Positions 1 through 12,839 of a DNA stretch of 64,000 nt are shown piece after piece (positions within the stretch are counted from its first letter, which is position 1; each line of letters opens with the position of its first letter). The position numbers were made by a program, and so were the translations under genes. The DNA comes from Camillea tinctor (taxonomy: Eukaryota > Ascomycota > Sordariomycetes > Xylariales > Xylariaceae), in contig MU394128.1 of assembly GCA_022578605.1 (NCBI GenBank), forward strand, positions 62,001 through 126,000. Reading direction: 5' to 3'. Below the pieces are notes generated by a model. That model searched no databases and had not been told where the DNA came from. It saw nothing but the letters and a program-made list of their open reading frames with translations.

Positions 1-1150
1 AATTACGGAGAAGGCATTGAATGAATGGATTGGACGAAGGAATAAAATGAAAAAGGCAATGTTGTAGTAGTAGTAGAAGAAGAAGAGGAGGAGGAGGAGG
101 AGGAAGAAGAAGAAGAAGAAAGTTGAAGCTTCATTCAATTGAGGCTGGAAAGTTTAAAGTTTGGCCAAGACCAAAGAAAACCAAGCTTAGCTGCTTATAG
201 ATCCACTAATGCAGAAAGCGAGGGGCACGTTGTGGAGACATAACTAACTGTACCCAGGTACGTACCTACATTACCTACATACATACTATTATGTAGTAGG
301 TAGGTAGGTAGTACAACTAGAGTCTAGACCCGCAGACTAGTAACACTAGGTTAAAGCACTACACTACGCTGGTAACAATCATGTAACCAACTGAAAGGCA
401 CAATCGATACAAAGCGTTAATTTTCATTTTGCAAGTCCCTAAAAGCTACCGTTGTTAATTATTGAAAACTATTGCATTTTCTTTTTTTCCTTCCCCTTTT
501 TGTTTTCTGCAAGGTCAACTATTACCATTGTCCCGGTTCCGTGCTGGTGGTAATCTTAACCTAGATGATGGGCATTCTGTGGAGCAAATGCTCATAGCAA
601 GGAAGACCGTCACAAGACCCTCTTCCTTGCTGATTTGAATGAAAAGGAAGATTTCCAACTGCATCTCTGGTGTAGGGACTTCCATAAGCACGTCGGCCAC
701 CTTGATATCCTGCATCCTTCGTGGGAAGAGAGTCCTAGTATTCAGCCGTTTCGAGCTAGTCATCCTCTATGAGCAGCAATCAATCTCGAGCTTGTTTACT
801 AGGTTGTCTGTTAATTCGTTAATCAAGAATGTAATGGCTCTCCATTTGTGCCATATCAATGCCATGTTCAACATGTACGATATACTAGTGTAGTAGATGC
901 AAGAATATACGCTAGAGCTGTATTGGACCGCTATTATCGGGCATTCCATATGGATCCACTGACGGGTATGGGGCCGAACTTGTACGGAATTGGACGGTAA
1001 TCCGTACGGGAAGATGGGACAAGAAAGCGGGTCCATACCGAATCAGGCCGGGGTCTCTCCACGTTTGGTGGTAATTATATATCAGTTCATGATATGCCCC
1101 CTTATTTAGAGATACCCCTAGCCTAGAATGCGGTTGAAAGGTACATAGGC
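1..1150. other. Intergenic, low-complexity start of window
   Basis: A purine-rich triplet repeat of GAA/GAG units fills about 64-123. TACCTA/TAGGTA words cluster at 251-315. A minus-strand open frame lies at 515-763, but it has no domain or splice context that I can recognise. I see no convincing gene. Confidence 0.6.
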
Positions 1151-3510
1151 CTAGGTTGAACTATTAGAGATTGAGGGATGGCTCTGCTTTCCGATCAAGT
1201 CCTCAAGAATAGCAACCCACAAATCCATTCCGAGAATAAAATTACGACCAGGTGATAGAATGAGACTCCTAGCCCTTGCTGCGTGTATTTCTGCCTCTGC
1301 ATACTCGCCACGTCTCCCCTCCAGCTCGCTTAGCGAATACGCCACAATAGCATCGGTATACCCGATTGGGAGATTCTCTCGTCGACTAAGGGAACGAACT
1401 TCTTGCCATGCTTGAATCCCTTGTTCGGCTTCACCACCGAGATGGTCGCAAATAGCGATCCCTATCCAGGTACAAATATCATCGAACCAATACAAGTCAC
1501 GGCTGCCTCGCAGGTCTTGGTACATGTTACGTATAGTGCGGAGTGAAGCAGTATCAGTTAACTGACCACTCAGTACTGCGCGCATGACTCGGACAAGTTT
1601 CACCTGGGCAAGCATGTGCTTTACCCGTGTTATTGCTCTATGGGGTGCTGTGATACGCTGCAGCCAAATCTCCAACTTCGCAATGGCTTGGTTATCTTCA
1701 CTTCGTGCAGATAATACGGCAGCAAAATGCGACATTGTGAGACTATCTACATGGGGGAGACTGGCCAAAATATCATAGGCCTCGTCGAACCACCCTTGAA
1801 ACCTACGAAGCACCCCGTAGGCCCGCTGGACCTTGATTAGTTGGTGTTCTTCAAATGTGGATATGCTATGGCCAAAACTGGGTTTAAAGCGAGAGAGCTC
1901 TTCTTCGGCCGCAGTAAACATGCTTTGGCGAGCTAGTTCATGCATGTTCAGAATAGCCATTTCAGCTGAAAAACCGTTGGATCGTTGATCGAAGCACGGG
2001 AAGACAGACGGCTGGGCATGGAAAATGTGGCTCGCAGAGTAAAGCCTCTGTACCTGCCTTTTGCGTACATCCAACCTAGCAGACCAGAGGCTTTTTTTAT
2101 CAGACTTATGTTGGGATCCTTGTATAAGAGACTCGGCCCACTACATCACTTGGGGTCAGTAATTACCATACTGGGTACCTTTTCCACTCTTGAGACCTGT
2201 TATGTCCTAGCCATGGGGGTAACTATATGATACAGAATTGGGCCACAACGATCACTCGACCATTGTGCGAATCTTTTCGTCACTTGGTATAATGGGTTGC
2301 TCAAAACCTGTTGTAACAAGACCATGTCTCGGGAGTTAAAACTCCTACAAACCCATACACATAGTCGTGATAGGAAAATTGGGCTCCGAGGTTGAGCCAA
2401 GATAGGCCAACGGGGAGAATAAACGACTCCCAGAATTACTCACTGTAAGAGCCATCTCTTTCCAGCGTTTATCGCGGAAGTAGGAAGACGCAAGACAGGT
2501 TTCCAGAATACTGTAAAAGCCTGGACTCTTTATAAGATGTGCCATGACCTGTTGATAATCCATATTGGGGAAGGCGTATTCTAAACTAGGTAAAAGCCGT
2601 TCGCATCGTTGATACCTTAGTAGTTTAGTTGTTTTTCTGTTTCTTTGATGCAAAGCAGCTTACATGTCAGCATCGATTGCTCTATACTTAGGGAAAACGT
2701 GGCTTAAAATGAGTATAGATTGGATTTTCCAGAAAAGGGTCTCTTCCCGCCTTCTCAATAGACATTCCCACTGCGTATCGATGCGGATAAAATCCCTGCT
2801 TAATCTTACGAGGCCCAGCCCTTCCAGTCGGGTTAGACTACCTTCGTAAAGTTGATCTCGAACCGTGGGGGTATATGGTCAGGGGTTACTTCGAGGATTT
2901 CTCCATTCTTTCCCCAGGTCTTTGAAGGACTCTGGCAAGCTGTCAGGACTTATTTAGGCAATTCTTTAGTACTGAGAGAGTATAAGAGACAAGCAGTGCT
3001 CGTTGCATCTGGTCCGTGTTGGCGTAGTATAAGATTCAACAAGGCCATCATCTGAACGTTGACAGGATTCGAGTTGGCTCTCTTGAGCAGATCGACTTTT
3101 GACTCTTCCGAGATACTTTCTAAACACTTGAACACCTTACGACCCCCAACCGCATTGTAGGCTGTAGCATAAAACACTGCGATTAAAGCAACTAAACCAC
3201 CGATACGAAGAGATAATTGGAGCAACTTGTCTTTGCTGGCGCTGAGCCCAAGTTCAGTCTTTCCTTTGAGTAGATATCGTGGTATATGGTCACCCCCTTT
3301 AAATTGGGAGATGGCATCCCGCAAACCCCGTTCTACTTCTAGGACATCTGCCGAATCGGGTATAACCCTCTCGCATAACAACCAAGCTTGAATCAAGAGA
3401 CCCCGTGCTTGCAACGGATTCTTCCGTAGTCCAGTTTCAATTTCTACCGTCTCTCCATCCTGTTCGTAGAGGAGGCGCATTTCTGCTACCGCTTGAAATA
3501 AACTTCGCAC
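1151..3510 (-). pseudogene. Degenerate helical-repeat (TPR-like) protein gene
   Basis: Three minus-strand coding-like blocks follow one another: 3510-2950, about 2840-2450, and 2074-1151. The last is open for 307 codons and rich in paired helices of TPR type, for example EEHQLIKVQRAYGVLRRF. The middle block reads as a winged-helix-like stretch (RLEGLGLVRLS, then FWKIQSILILSHVFPK) and joins the next part through a plausible intron near 2610-2660. Between 2960 and 2830 the best reading changes frame several times: a stop follows STKELPK, then ILEVTPDHIPPRFE and LYEGSLTRLEG lie in different frames. The 3510 and 2074 open frames begin at GTG and TTG, not ATG, and no nucleotide-binding domain lies upstream. 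I read this as a truncated, frame-shifted relic of a large regulatory or NLR-type protein. An intact gene with unusual introns is possible but less likely. The exact family is not recognised. Confidence 0.5.
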
Positions 3511-4348
3511 CGTTTAATCAATCACTTTATAGTCCCGTACTCTAATGTATGTGATGTGGGGAGTTAACAGAATGTGGTTAGGCAAATCAAGGGTAATTGT
3601 ATTGTTTATGGAGGAGACTAGTACTTCAGCAAGGCAAGGCTAGGAGGATATACTGATACTGGCGGATGGGGAATATATCAAATGCTTGGTTACGTAAGTT
3701 ATTTGTTCGAACTTCATCTACCTACCACCCTGCAGAAGTTCATTGTGGTCCGTGCACAAGTCTCCGCACTCATACCATGTAACCATTCATAGGTGAGGAT
3801 CTTGTCTCGGGTCAGGGCATAAGGGGCAATCTCCCGAGATTCAACCGCAGCCAGTTAAGTACTCAGAAAGCAGGGACTACTGAGTAGTTTAGGTTAGGTC
3901 GTTGGTGCATAGTAGTGTAACATTAAAAATACTGTCACCATTGTCACACAACACTATAATGCATTCAGTCAGCACTATTGGAGTGAGACAATGGGCGAGG
4001 GAAAGTATGGGGTGTATTAGTCCAGGAGTCTATGGGTGGCGCAAGCCCGATATATATACATGTAGTAAAAGTATAGTACTGTATAGTGGGATGGTAACCC
4101 TATATTTCAACAAACACTTAGGTACGATTATATTGATTCATTAATTCACTTGTTGCTCCATTTTAAGTGCTTTTTTTTTGCGTAATATTTGTTTTATTTA
4201 ACATTTAACTCCAAACGAGTAGGAGGCGCTGAATTACTTTATTCAGATTTTGGACCGTGGATGTTTCCCCTTAACGACGACGTCCTTCATCCAATACGAC
4301 ACCTTTCTTAGGAGCTAAAGAAGCCTCGAATACTAGGATCCTCATCGT
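3511..4348. other. Intergenic
   Basis: AT-rich spacer between the repeat-protein relic and the transposase relic. There is a T10 run near 4170. I see no gene or recognisable RNA. Confidence 0.6.
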
Positions 4349-5210
4349 ATGTCCGCGGACCTCGATATCGAAGAAATAGAAGCGTGTTACGTGGAGTACG
4401 GCAACATCCTGAAGACATTCAATATAAAGCCAGAGAATTTGTGGAATCTTGATGAATCTCATTTTTATATTGGTCTCTTGCAAGGTCCCTTGAAGGTCCT
4501 TATAGTCAGAAATAGAAGAGGACTCGAAAGGTGATGTTTTCACCTAATAATAGGGAGATATGTAGTGCCACTAACGCCATCTCCGCGTCTGGAGAGTATA
4601 TTCCCTCCTTTATGATATTGCAAGCCAAAGTCCTCCTAGAGGAGTATGTCACTACGTCGATGAATATGGACGTTGTTATTACGAAAACAGATTCTTGCTA
4701 TAACAACGTAGAAACTGCGTGGGGATGGCTACGTCACTTTAATCAGCATTCGTTCGAAAGGTGTCTATCGTTTCAGAGGCATACTATAGAAAGTTGGTTT
4801 GGTCTTCCTGTCGACTTCGGCATGCGCAAGAAGGATCCGCGAGAGGGTCACTTAGGATGACACCTTCATTTTTTTCGCGTGTTATTGATCGATGGATTTC
4901 CTGACTATAAGGTCCTCAGGTTCTTAACATATTGCGAGACGTTTAAAATCATCGCAAATATGCTGCCATCACACGTCTCTCATCCAATGCAACCTCTAGA
5001 CGTTGGTAATTATCAGCTTTTATTATTATTACTTTTTTTTTAAAAAAAAAAAAGCACAGCAAGAGAGGCTCAGGGAAGATATCCAGGAAGGGTAAACCAC
5101 TTTCTCAAGTCGGGATTTTCTAGATGGATGGGGTAATATGCACACCAAAGCATTCTAGGAAAGTTACATCTGGTTAGCTTTCTAGTGTACATACGGGTAT
5201 GTGGCCATCT
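4349..5210 (+). mobile_element. Relic of pogo/Fot1-like transposase (DDE_1)
   Basis: The translated pieces follow the core of a fungal pogo/Fot1 transposase in order. First comes NLDESHFYIG (first catalytic Asp region) at about 4440-4475. A frame change follows near 4531, then the ATNAISASGEYIPSFMIL strand. After a TGA at 4858-4860 the same frame continues with LLIDGF (second Asp region) and SHPMQPLDVG at about 4985-5015. A T9-A12 block at 5033-5053 interrupts the frame. Coding traces such as QQERLREDIQEG and FLDGWGNMHTKAF extend to about 5210. This family moves by cut-and-paste as part of the Tc1/mariner superfamily. The N-terminal CENPB-type DNA-binding half and terminal repeats are not seen. 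With the frameshift, stop and homopolymer insertion this copy is dead. Confidence 0.8.
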
Positions 5211-5353
5211 GTCGCGCCCCACCTAACTTCACTTACACGGGAATTGGAGACACGCGTTTACCACTCTCTCAACTTCATTTTCTCTAACATTTGACGAAGC
5301 TATGCAATAGGCTTGCAACTTTTTTTTTCTGAATTGAGCTGCCATTTTCAACA

Positions 5354-6080
5354 TGAGCACGCCCCCATTAACCTCGTGTCGCCGGCTTATGGCTGTAGAA
5401 AAGGCTAGGCTCCTTGTTATGCTAGCGCAAAGCTCATCGAGTAACCAAGAGCTTGCTGAACACTTTACTTGTACATAACGTTAGGACTGTTCAACGATAC
5501 AGATGCCATTAAGAAGCTACAGCAAAGAGTATACCGCATTTCCAAAAAGAAAATATAAATGCGATGAAGTTGCTACCGTGGGCCTTGGAGGTCAGTCACC
5601 TTCTGCTTCTAAGTAGCTATCTAGAACTAACTCCTAATGATTAGCAATTAAAAGAACTAGTGTATTTTCCTAACCTTTACCTCGACGAAATCTAGTAGTT
5701 TCTCGCCTAGCATTGTAACGTATACGTCGGCATATGTACTATCTCGCAGCATCTTTCCAGCATACGGTCTCGGAAGCAGCCAAAAGCGAAGGCATCGCAA
5801 GCCGACAGAGAACAGAGACGCTTCTACCTGTATCGGACCTCGACATTCATATTTGCTATGTTTATATTCGTGGATGAATCTGGTGCCGAGGGTCGAGATG
5901 GGAGTCATAAGTATGGTTGGGCACCTAAAGGCCATACACTATTTGCTAACAAGGTCAGCCAGCAACATGACAAGAATCGAGAGCTATTCTGGCAGGCACA
6001 TGCTGGCTGTGACCTCAAGCAAGCGTTGCAATAACCGATACATGCGTTCATTCGCGGAGAAGTTGAGAGCCACGATGTAA
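5354..6080 (+). mobile_element. Relic of Tc1/mariner-like transposase (DDE_3)
   Basis: At 5354 an ATG opens a helix-turn-helix-like stretch (KARLLVMLAQ, then NQELAEHF) that stops after about 40 codons. At 5858-6034 an open stretch begins MFIFVDESGAEGRDGSHKYG and continues into GWAPKGHT. This is the DDE_3 pattern of fungal Tc1-like transposases: a catalytic Asp in VDESG followed by the YGWAPKG loop. The sequence between is out of frame and holds several stops. It lies only about 150 bp from the pogo-like relic but belongs to a different transposase group, so the two are separate insertions. No terminal repeats were found. Confidence 0.7.
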
Positions 6081-6694
6081 AGCGCGTATGTCTTCAATTC
6101 CCGAAAAATGGGTATATAGGTAGGTAGAAAGGTTGGTCGGAGAGTGGCATACCGTTTAGAAATTAATGTAGATGCTGAACTAATGTGTTGTGGTGTTGTG
6201 GTATCGTATGTCGCGGGGTTACCGGTGATATAGGTAGTTACAACCTTCTATGGACTTGTTTATACGATAATTACTACGAGGAAAGCTAGTATATCAGGGC
6301 ATGTCGTTGTTTAACCTACCAATGATCTGCTGCTGCTATATCCCCCCTCCTCTCTCTATCTTCCCCAACTTTGCCCCTCTTCTTCTCCTCTATTGGGAAG
6401 GTCGTAAAGCAGTTCATTGGAGAACAACACGTGCACATACATACAAAAAGAGATCAAAGCAACAACAAGGACAACCCCTTCTCCCGATGGGGGAAAGATT
6501 TCCAACGATAAAGCCATGCAGGTTATCGCTCATATATGTAGCTACCCCTGCGAGCCAATCTTAGACATGTAAGGTGAATCAGGTGAGGTCAATTGGTGTG
6601 TGAATGCATCGAGTGACCTCTCGTCACACATAAGTCTATGCTTTGGAGATTCCTCGTCTGCTACATACCAACCTGCCTTGGATATCTATAAGCC
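6081..6694. other. Upstream region of the GH92 gene
   Basis: Spacer with a pyrimidine-rich stretch at about 6340-6400. No gene is recognised. It presumably contains the GH92 promoter. Confidence 0.5.
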
Positions 6695-9103
6695 ATGCGT
6701 CGCCATCTTCCCTTTCTCCTCTTACCTACGGTCCTCGCCGACACATTTGATCCCCTTCCCCTTATTGACCCTTTGATTGGGAGTACAAATGGCGGGAACG
6801 TTTTCGCGGGCGCGACGCGCCCTTACGGACTCGCTAAGCCCGTCGCTGACGTCGATGGGCAGAATACAGGGGGTTTTGCGACCGACGGCAGTAATGTAGT
6901 TGGATTCTCTAGCATACACGACTCTGGTACTGGGGGGAACCCTAGCCTGGGGAATTTTCCGCTGTTCCCACAAGTGTGCGCCAATGATGAGGTTAATGGG
7001 TGCAATTTCCGCATCGGCGACCGTGCCACCGCCTATGTAGCGGACTCGGTAATCGCACACCCGGGGTACTTTGCCGTAGATCTAGTGTCGGGGATACACG
7101 CCGACATGGTGGCGAGCGAACGAGCGGCGCTGTTTCGGTTCGTGTTCCCCGAAGGCGAAAATCAGCATCCTCTGGTCCTTCTTGACCTGACGGACCTATG
7201 GCAGAGTCGGCAGAACGCAAGTATCAACGTGGATAGTGAATCCGGGAGGCTTAAAGGGAACGGCACGTTTTTACCGAGTTTTGGGGCAGGATCGTATATG
7301 ATGCACTTCTGCGTTGACTTCTTCGGCGGGGCCGTCTACGATAGTGGGGTTTGGGTTAACAACCGTGGAGGTACGGAACCGAAGGATCTCTATGTGACCC
7401 GTGGTTTCAATCTATTCTACCTCGAGGCAGGTGGCTGGGTGCGTTTCGAGGGGCTGGCGAATAACACGGTGACCGCCAGAGTGGGCATCAGCTTTATCAG
7501 CGCAGACCAGGCATGTCACAGTGCTGAGACCGAGATTCCTGGGCCGTTGGACGGGGACTTTGATAGATTGGCGACAGAGGCGGAAGATGCATGGCGTGAG
7601 AAGCTAGACCCAGTGTCGATAAACCCGGGAGGCGCCAGCAAAGATCTCCAGAGTAGCTTCTGGAGCGGGCTTTACAGGACAATGATCTCACCGCAGAACT
7701 ACACAGGCGAGAATCCTAAATGGGACAGCGGGATCCCGTATTTTGATTCTTTCTACTGCATCTGGGATTCGTTCCGAGTGCAACACCCAATCCTGACGAT
7801 TGTGGATCCAAAGGCTCAGGTTCAGATGGTTAATTCACTTCTAGACATGTATCAGAACGAAGGGTGGCTCCCCGACTGTCACATGTCGTTCTGTAATGGA
7901 TGGACGCAGGGCGGATCGAATGCTGACGTGGTGCTCGTCGATGCCTACGTGAAGAATCTTACTGGGATCGATTGGGAACTTGCCCTCAAGGCCATCATTC
8001 AGGACGCCGAAGTCGAGCCCCTTGAGTGGGCGTACCATGGGCGTGGTGGACTGCAAAGTTGGAAGGACCTGCTATATATCCCCTATCTTGACTTCGACCC
8101 AGTGGGGTTCGGGACCAACTCTCGGAGCATATCCAGGACGCTGGAATATGCATACAACGATTATTGTTTGAGTACCCTAGCTCGTGGACTGGGTTATGAA
8201 GACCTGTATGATAAATACGTGACGAGGAGCGCTAATTGGCAGAATCTGTGGAGCGATGAGCAGAATTCCACTATCAAGGGCAACGACACAGGATTCACAG
8301 GATTCTTCCAGCCTAAGTATCAAAATGGCACGTGGGGATTCCAGGACCCGATCGCCTGCTCAGCACTCGCCGATTTCTGCTCGTTGACGACGAACCCAAG
8401 CGAGACGTTCGAGGCGAGCATTTGGCAGTATCAGTTGTAAGTAATTTGCGTTCAAACTGTCAGAAGGAGAAGCAAATCAACTTGATTGGCCAGCAACAAC
8501 TGACATTCAAGTAGTCTCGTGCCTCAATCCATGTCCGCATTGATCGGTCTGATGGGGGCTGAGAAACGGTTCGTAGAGCGACTCGACTTCTTTCACACCT
8601 CGGGGTTAGCAGATATATCCAACGAGCCCGTGTTCTCGACGGTTTACCTATACCACTACGCAGGGCGTCCAGGTCTCTCTACAAAGCGATTGCACACATA
8701 CATCCCGTCGTCGTTCAACACATCAAACGGTGGGCTGCCAGGTAACGATGACTCGGGGTCAATGGGGGGCTTCGTAGTATTTGGAATGCTCGGCCTCTTC
8801 CCCATCGCAGGGCAAGATGTGTATCTCATCTCGGCCCCGTTCTTTGAGGAGGTTAACATCACTAGCCCGCTAACGGGACAGACAGCACGTATCAAGGCGG
8901 TGGGATTCGATGCAGCGTACGAGAATATCTACATCCAGAACGTTACAGTCAACGGACAACCGTGGACTAAGTCTTGGATTGGACATGCTCTGTTTACTGA
9001 AGGTTGGACTCTGGAGGTTGTGCTCGGAAACCAAGAGTCGGACTGGGGAACCAAGGTGGAGGATCGTCCGCCGAGTTGGGGTGAAGCGATCGTGAAGTTA
9101 TAG
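6695..9103 (+). CDS. Secreted GH92 alpha-mannosidase
   Basis: Two exons, 6695-8436 and 8515-9103, joined by a 78-nt intron, give 776 residues, the usual size for glycoside hydrolase family 92. These calcium-dependent enzymes remove mannose (often alpha-1,2) from N-glycans or mannoproteins. The start codon opens a signal peptide (MRRHLPFLLLPTVLA), so the enzyme should be secreted. Family signatures include DPLIGSTNGGNVFAGATRPYG near residue 25, the GFSSIHDSGTGG stretch near 75, and GNDDSGSM followed by GMLGLFPIAGQDVYLISAP at about residues 656-680. The last is the C-terminal catalytic region (GN-x-D-x-G-x-M). In most GH92 members known to me the residues after the Met are S-A-W; here they are GGFVVFG, so the subsite may differ. 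The gene appears intact and stands alone between long spacers. Confidence 0.93.
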
Positions 9104-11123
9104 AAGGCCCGTATAAAATACCTGTATAAGTCCAGCGCATAATAGTTATAATACGCGGATCATAAATTTGGTCTTTAAATACCTATATACCTAGACCTAT
9201 ATACCTAGGTGTATGTATATATATATATATATATATTGTACCAGATATTTATTTTTGCTTTTGTCGTGAACTTCTCCTTTTTTTTGAGTACCTAGGTAGA
9301 TGATGAAATTTGACGAGGCTTGGAGAGCAGTTGGCGTAAAAGATGGCAATGGATAACATATAACCCCGTATATGGGTTTTACCATCGAAGGTTCCGGGGA
9401 AGTCGCCAAGCTGAGCATGGCCGCTTTAGTCCGGAGCACAACCTGAGCCGAACCTTCACTTATGTAATGAACGCTCTGCATAAATCTTACGCCGGAGAAT
9501 TTTATGCACCTCTCTTTTGAGCCGGCCCCCCTTTCAAGTTTCCGACCGACAATAAATTACTAGAAGCTAAACGTCTGGTCGCCGGCCACAGTCACGATGC
9601 TCAATCAAATATCAAGTTCTCACACATTACAACTACGAGAGGTCAATACATTTTTACATCTGATACCTACCTAATAACAAAAACATCTATTGAATATCAT
9701 TATCTTCTAGCTAACTAAGTATCATTCTACTTGTTCTGGTCTAATCTGTACTGGTGTACCTAGGCTGTACTAGTACTGCTTTCTGCTGCATACAGCATTC
9801 AGAATTTGGCATTTATTCTTCCAGCTGTACTAGTCCAGCTAGTACATGCACTAGTAAAAAACAATACCAAGTACAGGGTCCGTACTAGTAATGTAGTTTT
9901 ACCTGTCGTACTGGTACCAGAGAGTGGGAAAGGGAAGCGGGGACCAGGCCAAAAACGGCCTCCCGATCTTCGAAATGATCATTGGACACAGATGTGATAT
10001 AATCGGCTTCGCGGGAAGGTGTTTACTAACTAGATGGATTGATATACATAAATTTCAATCATATTCCTCCTTCTCACCCTCCCGACTCTAGTCGCAATAT
10101 CCCTAGCCCCAAACGTCATCTCCTCGGAGACTGCATTGGCGCTGTTGAGTTCGAGCCTAGCTTCTCGACCACGACTGTGGGCGATACCCATGCCACATGC
10201 ATCGCCATCGCTCCACCATCTTCCTAATGTGAGGCATCGCCTAATGCACACCCGTGGTCACGACACTGCCTGGCAAGACATCTGTTGGTTCGCGAAATAC
10301 TACCTCCGCCGGCACGAGCTAGCAGCAGCTACCCTGCTGAAGGTGTACCCATGTCTATCTACCTTAGGAATATGCCTTCTCATCTATGGTGCGAAGCAGG
10401 CAACTTAACTCTGTGCCGTTGACCCCAGCCCGCGCACCCACAGGTGCGAAGCTGGCTTCTTCGCTCATCCCACGAATCTCATCCCACAGGGATCCAAGAC
10501 GCCAAAAGTCCAACACTTTCCCTTATACCAGCCCTTAGCTTATGAATTGTAATATCTGCATGCAAGACCAGCCAGCTTAGCATGAGGGGTTGGGCACTAT
10601 CTTGAGGGATGTAGGCCGTAGATGGAAACACTAGGGGGCGAAGGGAAGGGGGACGATGAGGAGTTAGGAGGGTTACTCACCTTCCCCTCAAGATCATATA
10701 CACGCCCTTTATTCTCCGTCTTACACAGAAAAAAGCAGTTCACATGATGAATTACTAGAATACCTTTTAGACCCGGACTACCTATTTTCTAACTGGCAAC
10801 CATGGCTTACTGTCACGCCCCTCTAGACGTCCATCCTAATAGCCTTCGGAAGCCGATATCATATAGGTTAAGCTCCGTCACAGGGACGCGTGATGGGGCA
10901 GGATCTATTGGGTCGGTCTCAAGGCAGGTGAAATGAGATATGAGGTATTTGATGCGGAGTACGATTTCCATAGTGTCTCACTAAAACCAACTACCGACTT
11001 TGCCCCTTCGATACAGGCTGATCAATGGGAATTATGACCCATGTTAAAAATAACACCGGTACTCCATCCGAACTTTTGTCCATTCTCCAGCTGCTTCCTG
11101 AGTTCGCCTAAGAGCGCTAGAAG
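9104..11123. other. 2-kb spacer
   Basis: Begins with repeated ATATACCTAG units (9180-9210) and a (TA)n tract. A plus-strand open frame ends at 10408 but starts without a credible signal and matches no family I know. The downstream half carries no recognisable gene. Confidence 0.5.
9216..9236. repeat. (TA)n microsatellite
   Basis: About ten uninterrupted TA dinucleotides, just 3' of the GH92 gene. Confidence 0.9.
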
Positions 11124-12839
11124 CTAAACAATTCGTGCCTGACTAGCAGTTTCGAGGTTATACAACAGAAATGTCAATTCTTGTTCCATGACTTGGAGAG
11201 CATGATTCCTCGGGAAAATGAACATGCCGGCTTCCCACTTAAGATTCTGGAGGACTCTCGTTGTATTTTCATTTGAATCCTTACACAGGATCCGAACTGA
11301 CGTTGAAGGTTGTTTCTCCGAAACCAAAGTCACAAGCAAAGTAATGGAATCTTCCACAAACCACACCATACCATGTCTAAGTCGGATCGGGCGGCATTCA
11401 CACATAGGCCCAATACCCAAGCCAAGGTGACGAAACTGACCACTGAGGACTACATGTCCCCACTCATCATGCATTATCTCCAGGATTTCTTGATCATCTC
11501 GAGTGTAACTACGCTCCCAGTACCTTCCGTTCTCGTATGATGTGTCCCAATTACCCTGGCGGCTGGCCTTATGGATTGCCTGTAGAAGCCGGCCCTTAGC
11601 AGGAGTGAACTTCGGACCCTTATCTTCGCTCGAACCGTGTGGTTGCTTCGGGGGAGAGCGGCCAGGAGAAGGAAGTCTCTCGAACGACCTTTCTAGGTAA
11701 TTTAATTTGAAGCTCTGCCAGTCTTGTTCATTAAACAGCTTTGAATCCAACGCTGCACAGACGTTCGTAAATCTAGGGTTCGTATTAATTTCGCCTCCTA
11801 AGATATCTAGGTCTTCCTTACGTGAATCTATCCCGGAAAGCAAACATGACGCAGATGGGAATATGCAGCGGCAAGTACGCGTTTATGCCCTCTTCTGGCA
11901 GATCAGTTATTTGAAAAGGGTCAAAGATAGATTTGTTACGCATCCAGCTGTCATACATGCTCAAAGGAGCTCTGGCTGTGAAAGGTTAGATTGCCTTTTG
12001 GCTGCTGAAGCACATGCAAGTACATACCATGGATAATCCACTCTGGGGCAAGGGACTTTGCACCCTGCATCCATTTATCTTCAACTATCTTGATGATCCA
12101 TTTAATGGCCTTTCGGTATCGCTGTATTTGACTGGCCGGAGTTGTACATGACCTTCCGTTCAAGAGAGAGAAGTGCTGATTAAAGTGCTTGCCAAAGTCT
12201 ATAGACTCGTCCATGCAAGCCGCCACATGAAGCCCTGCAATGAACACCAAGGAGAAGAAAGATCGGAGTTTTTCTACTTTCCTTAGGTCAATCCCCCTTT
12301 CTGCGACAGGGCCTGATGCCATGAACTCCAGCTCGTCGGACAGTGATTCATAATTTGGACGAACAGCTCTTTCGGGATAAATCATCATGCTCCATTTGTC
12401 TAGATAGTCAAAAATCTTGAGGATCCCATGCTCACTCGTTATGCCTAGGATCTCTCTCTGTTCGTCCCAATTCTCTCTTGTCTTGGGGATGTTGTCCAAG
12501 AATTTTTTTGACAATGAGACGGGTGACGGCTTGTCCTTGACTGTTGTACCGGTCACTGGATCCTGGATGACAAAAGTAAAACGGCGAGACTGGGTGGCTT
12601 GTAGACTGCCCTCGCCCCCTGAGTCCATTAGCACTAGCAACGGACGGCTAGAAACTAACATATTGAGACGTACCAGCCGGGTTGCTGAGCCTTTCAGGGC
12701 CTAGACAACCCGGATCCTCGGATGGAGTTCCAAGGGTCATCTGCGCAGCTAAGTGTTGTTGGGTTGACTGCGACTCTGCATGCAAACAAGGAGAGTTATG
12801 GCTCCGATTGTGTGTTTCCTTATGTTGCTCATCCATCAT
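11124..12839 (-). CDS. Hypothetical protein, 4 exons, about 520 aa
   Basis: A minus-strand model closes in phase with four exons: 12839-12674, then 12633 (or 12618)-12028, 11975-11822 and 11772-11124. The acceptor at 12618 gives a 55-nt first intron and 519 residues; the one at 12633 gives 524. The second intron (11976-12027) has a clean CTAAC branch and CACAG acceptor. The third is 49 nt. The protein starts MMDEQHKETHNRSH and is soluble, with no signal peptide or membrane segment. Exon 3 encodes SMYDSWMRNKSIFDPFQIT and a hydrophobic segment (YLPLHIPICVMFAF). The C-terminal half carries a charged linker (RSPPKQPHGSSEDKGPKF) and a Trp-rich stretch. I do not recognise the family and assign no function. 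The coding signal is good across exon joins, so I believe it is a real gene. Confidence 0.65.

Noticed and set aside
10136..10408. Plus-strand 90-codon frame that might be a small gene
   Set aside because: No signal peptide, domain or supported intron; competing frames look equally protein-like.
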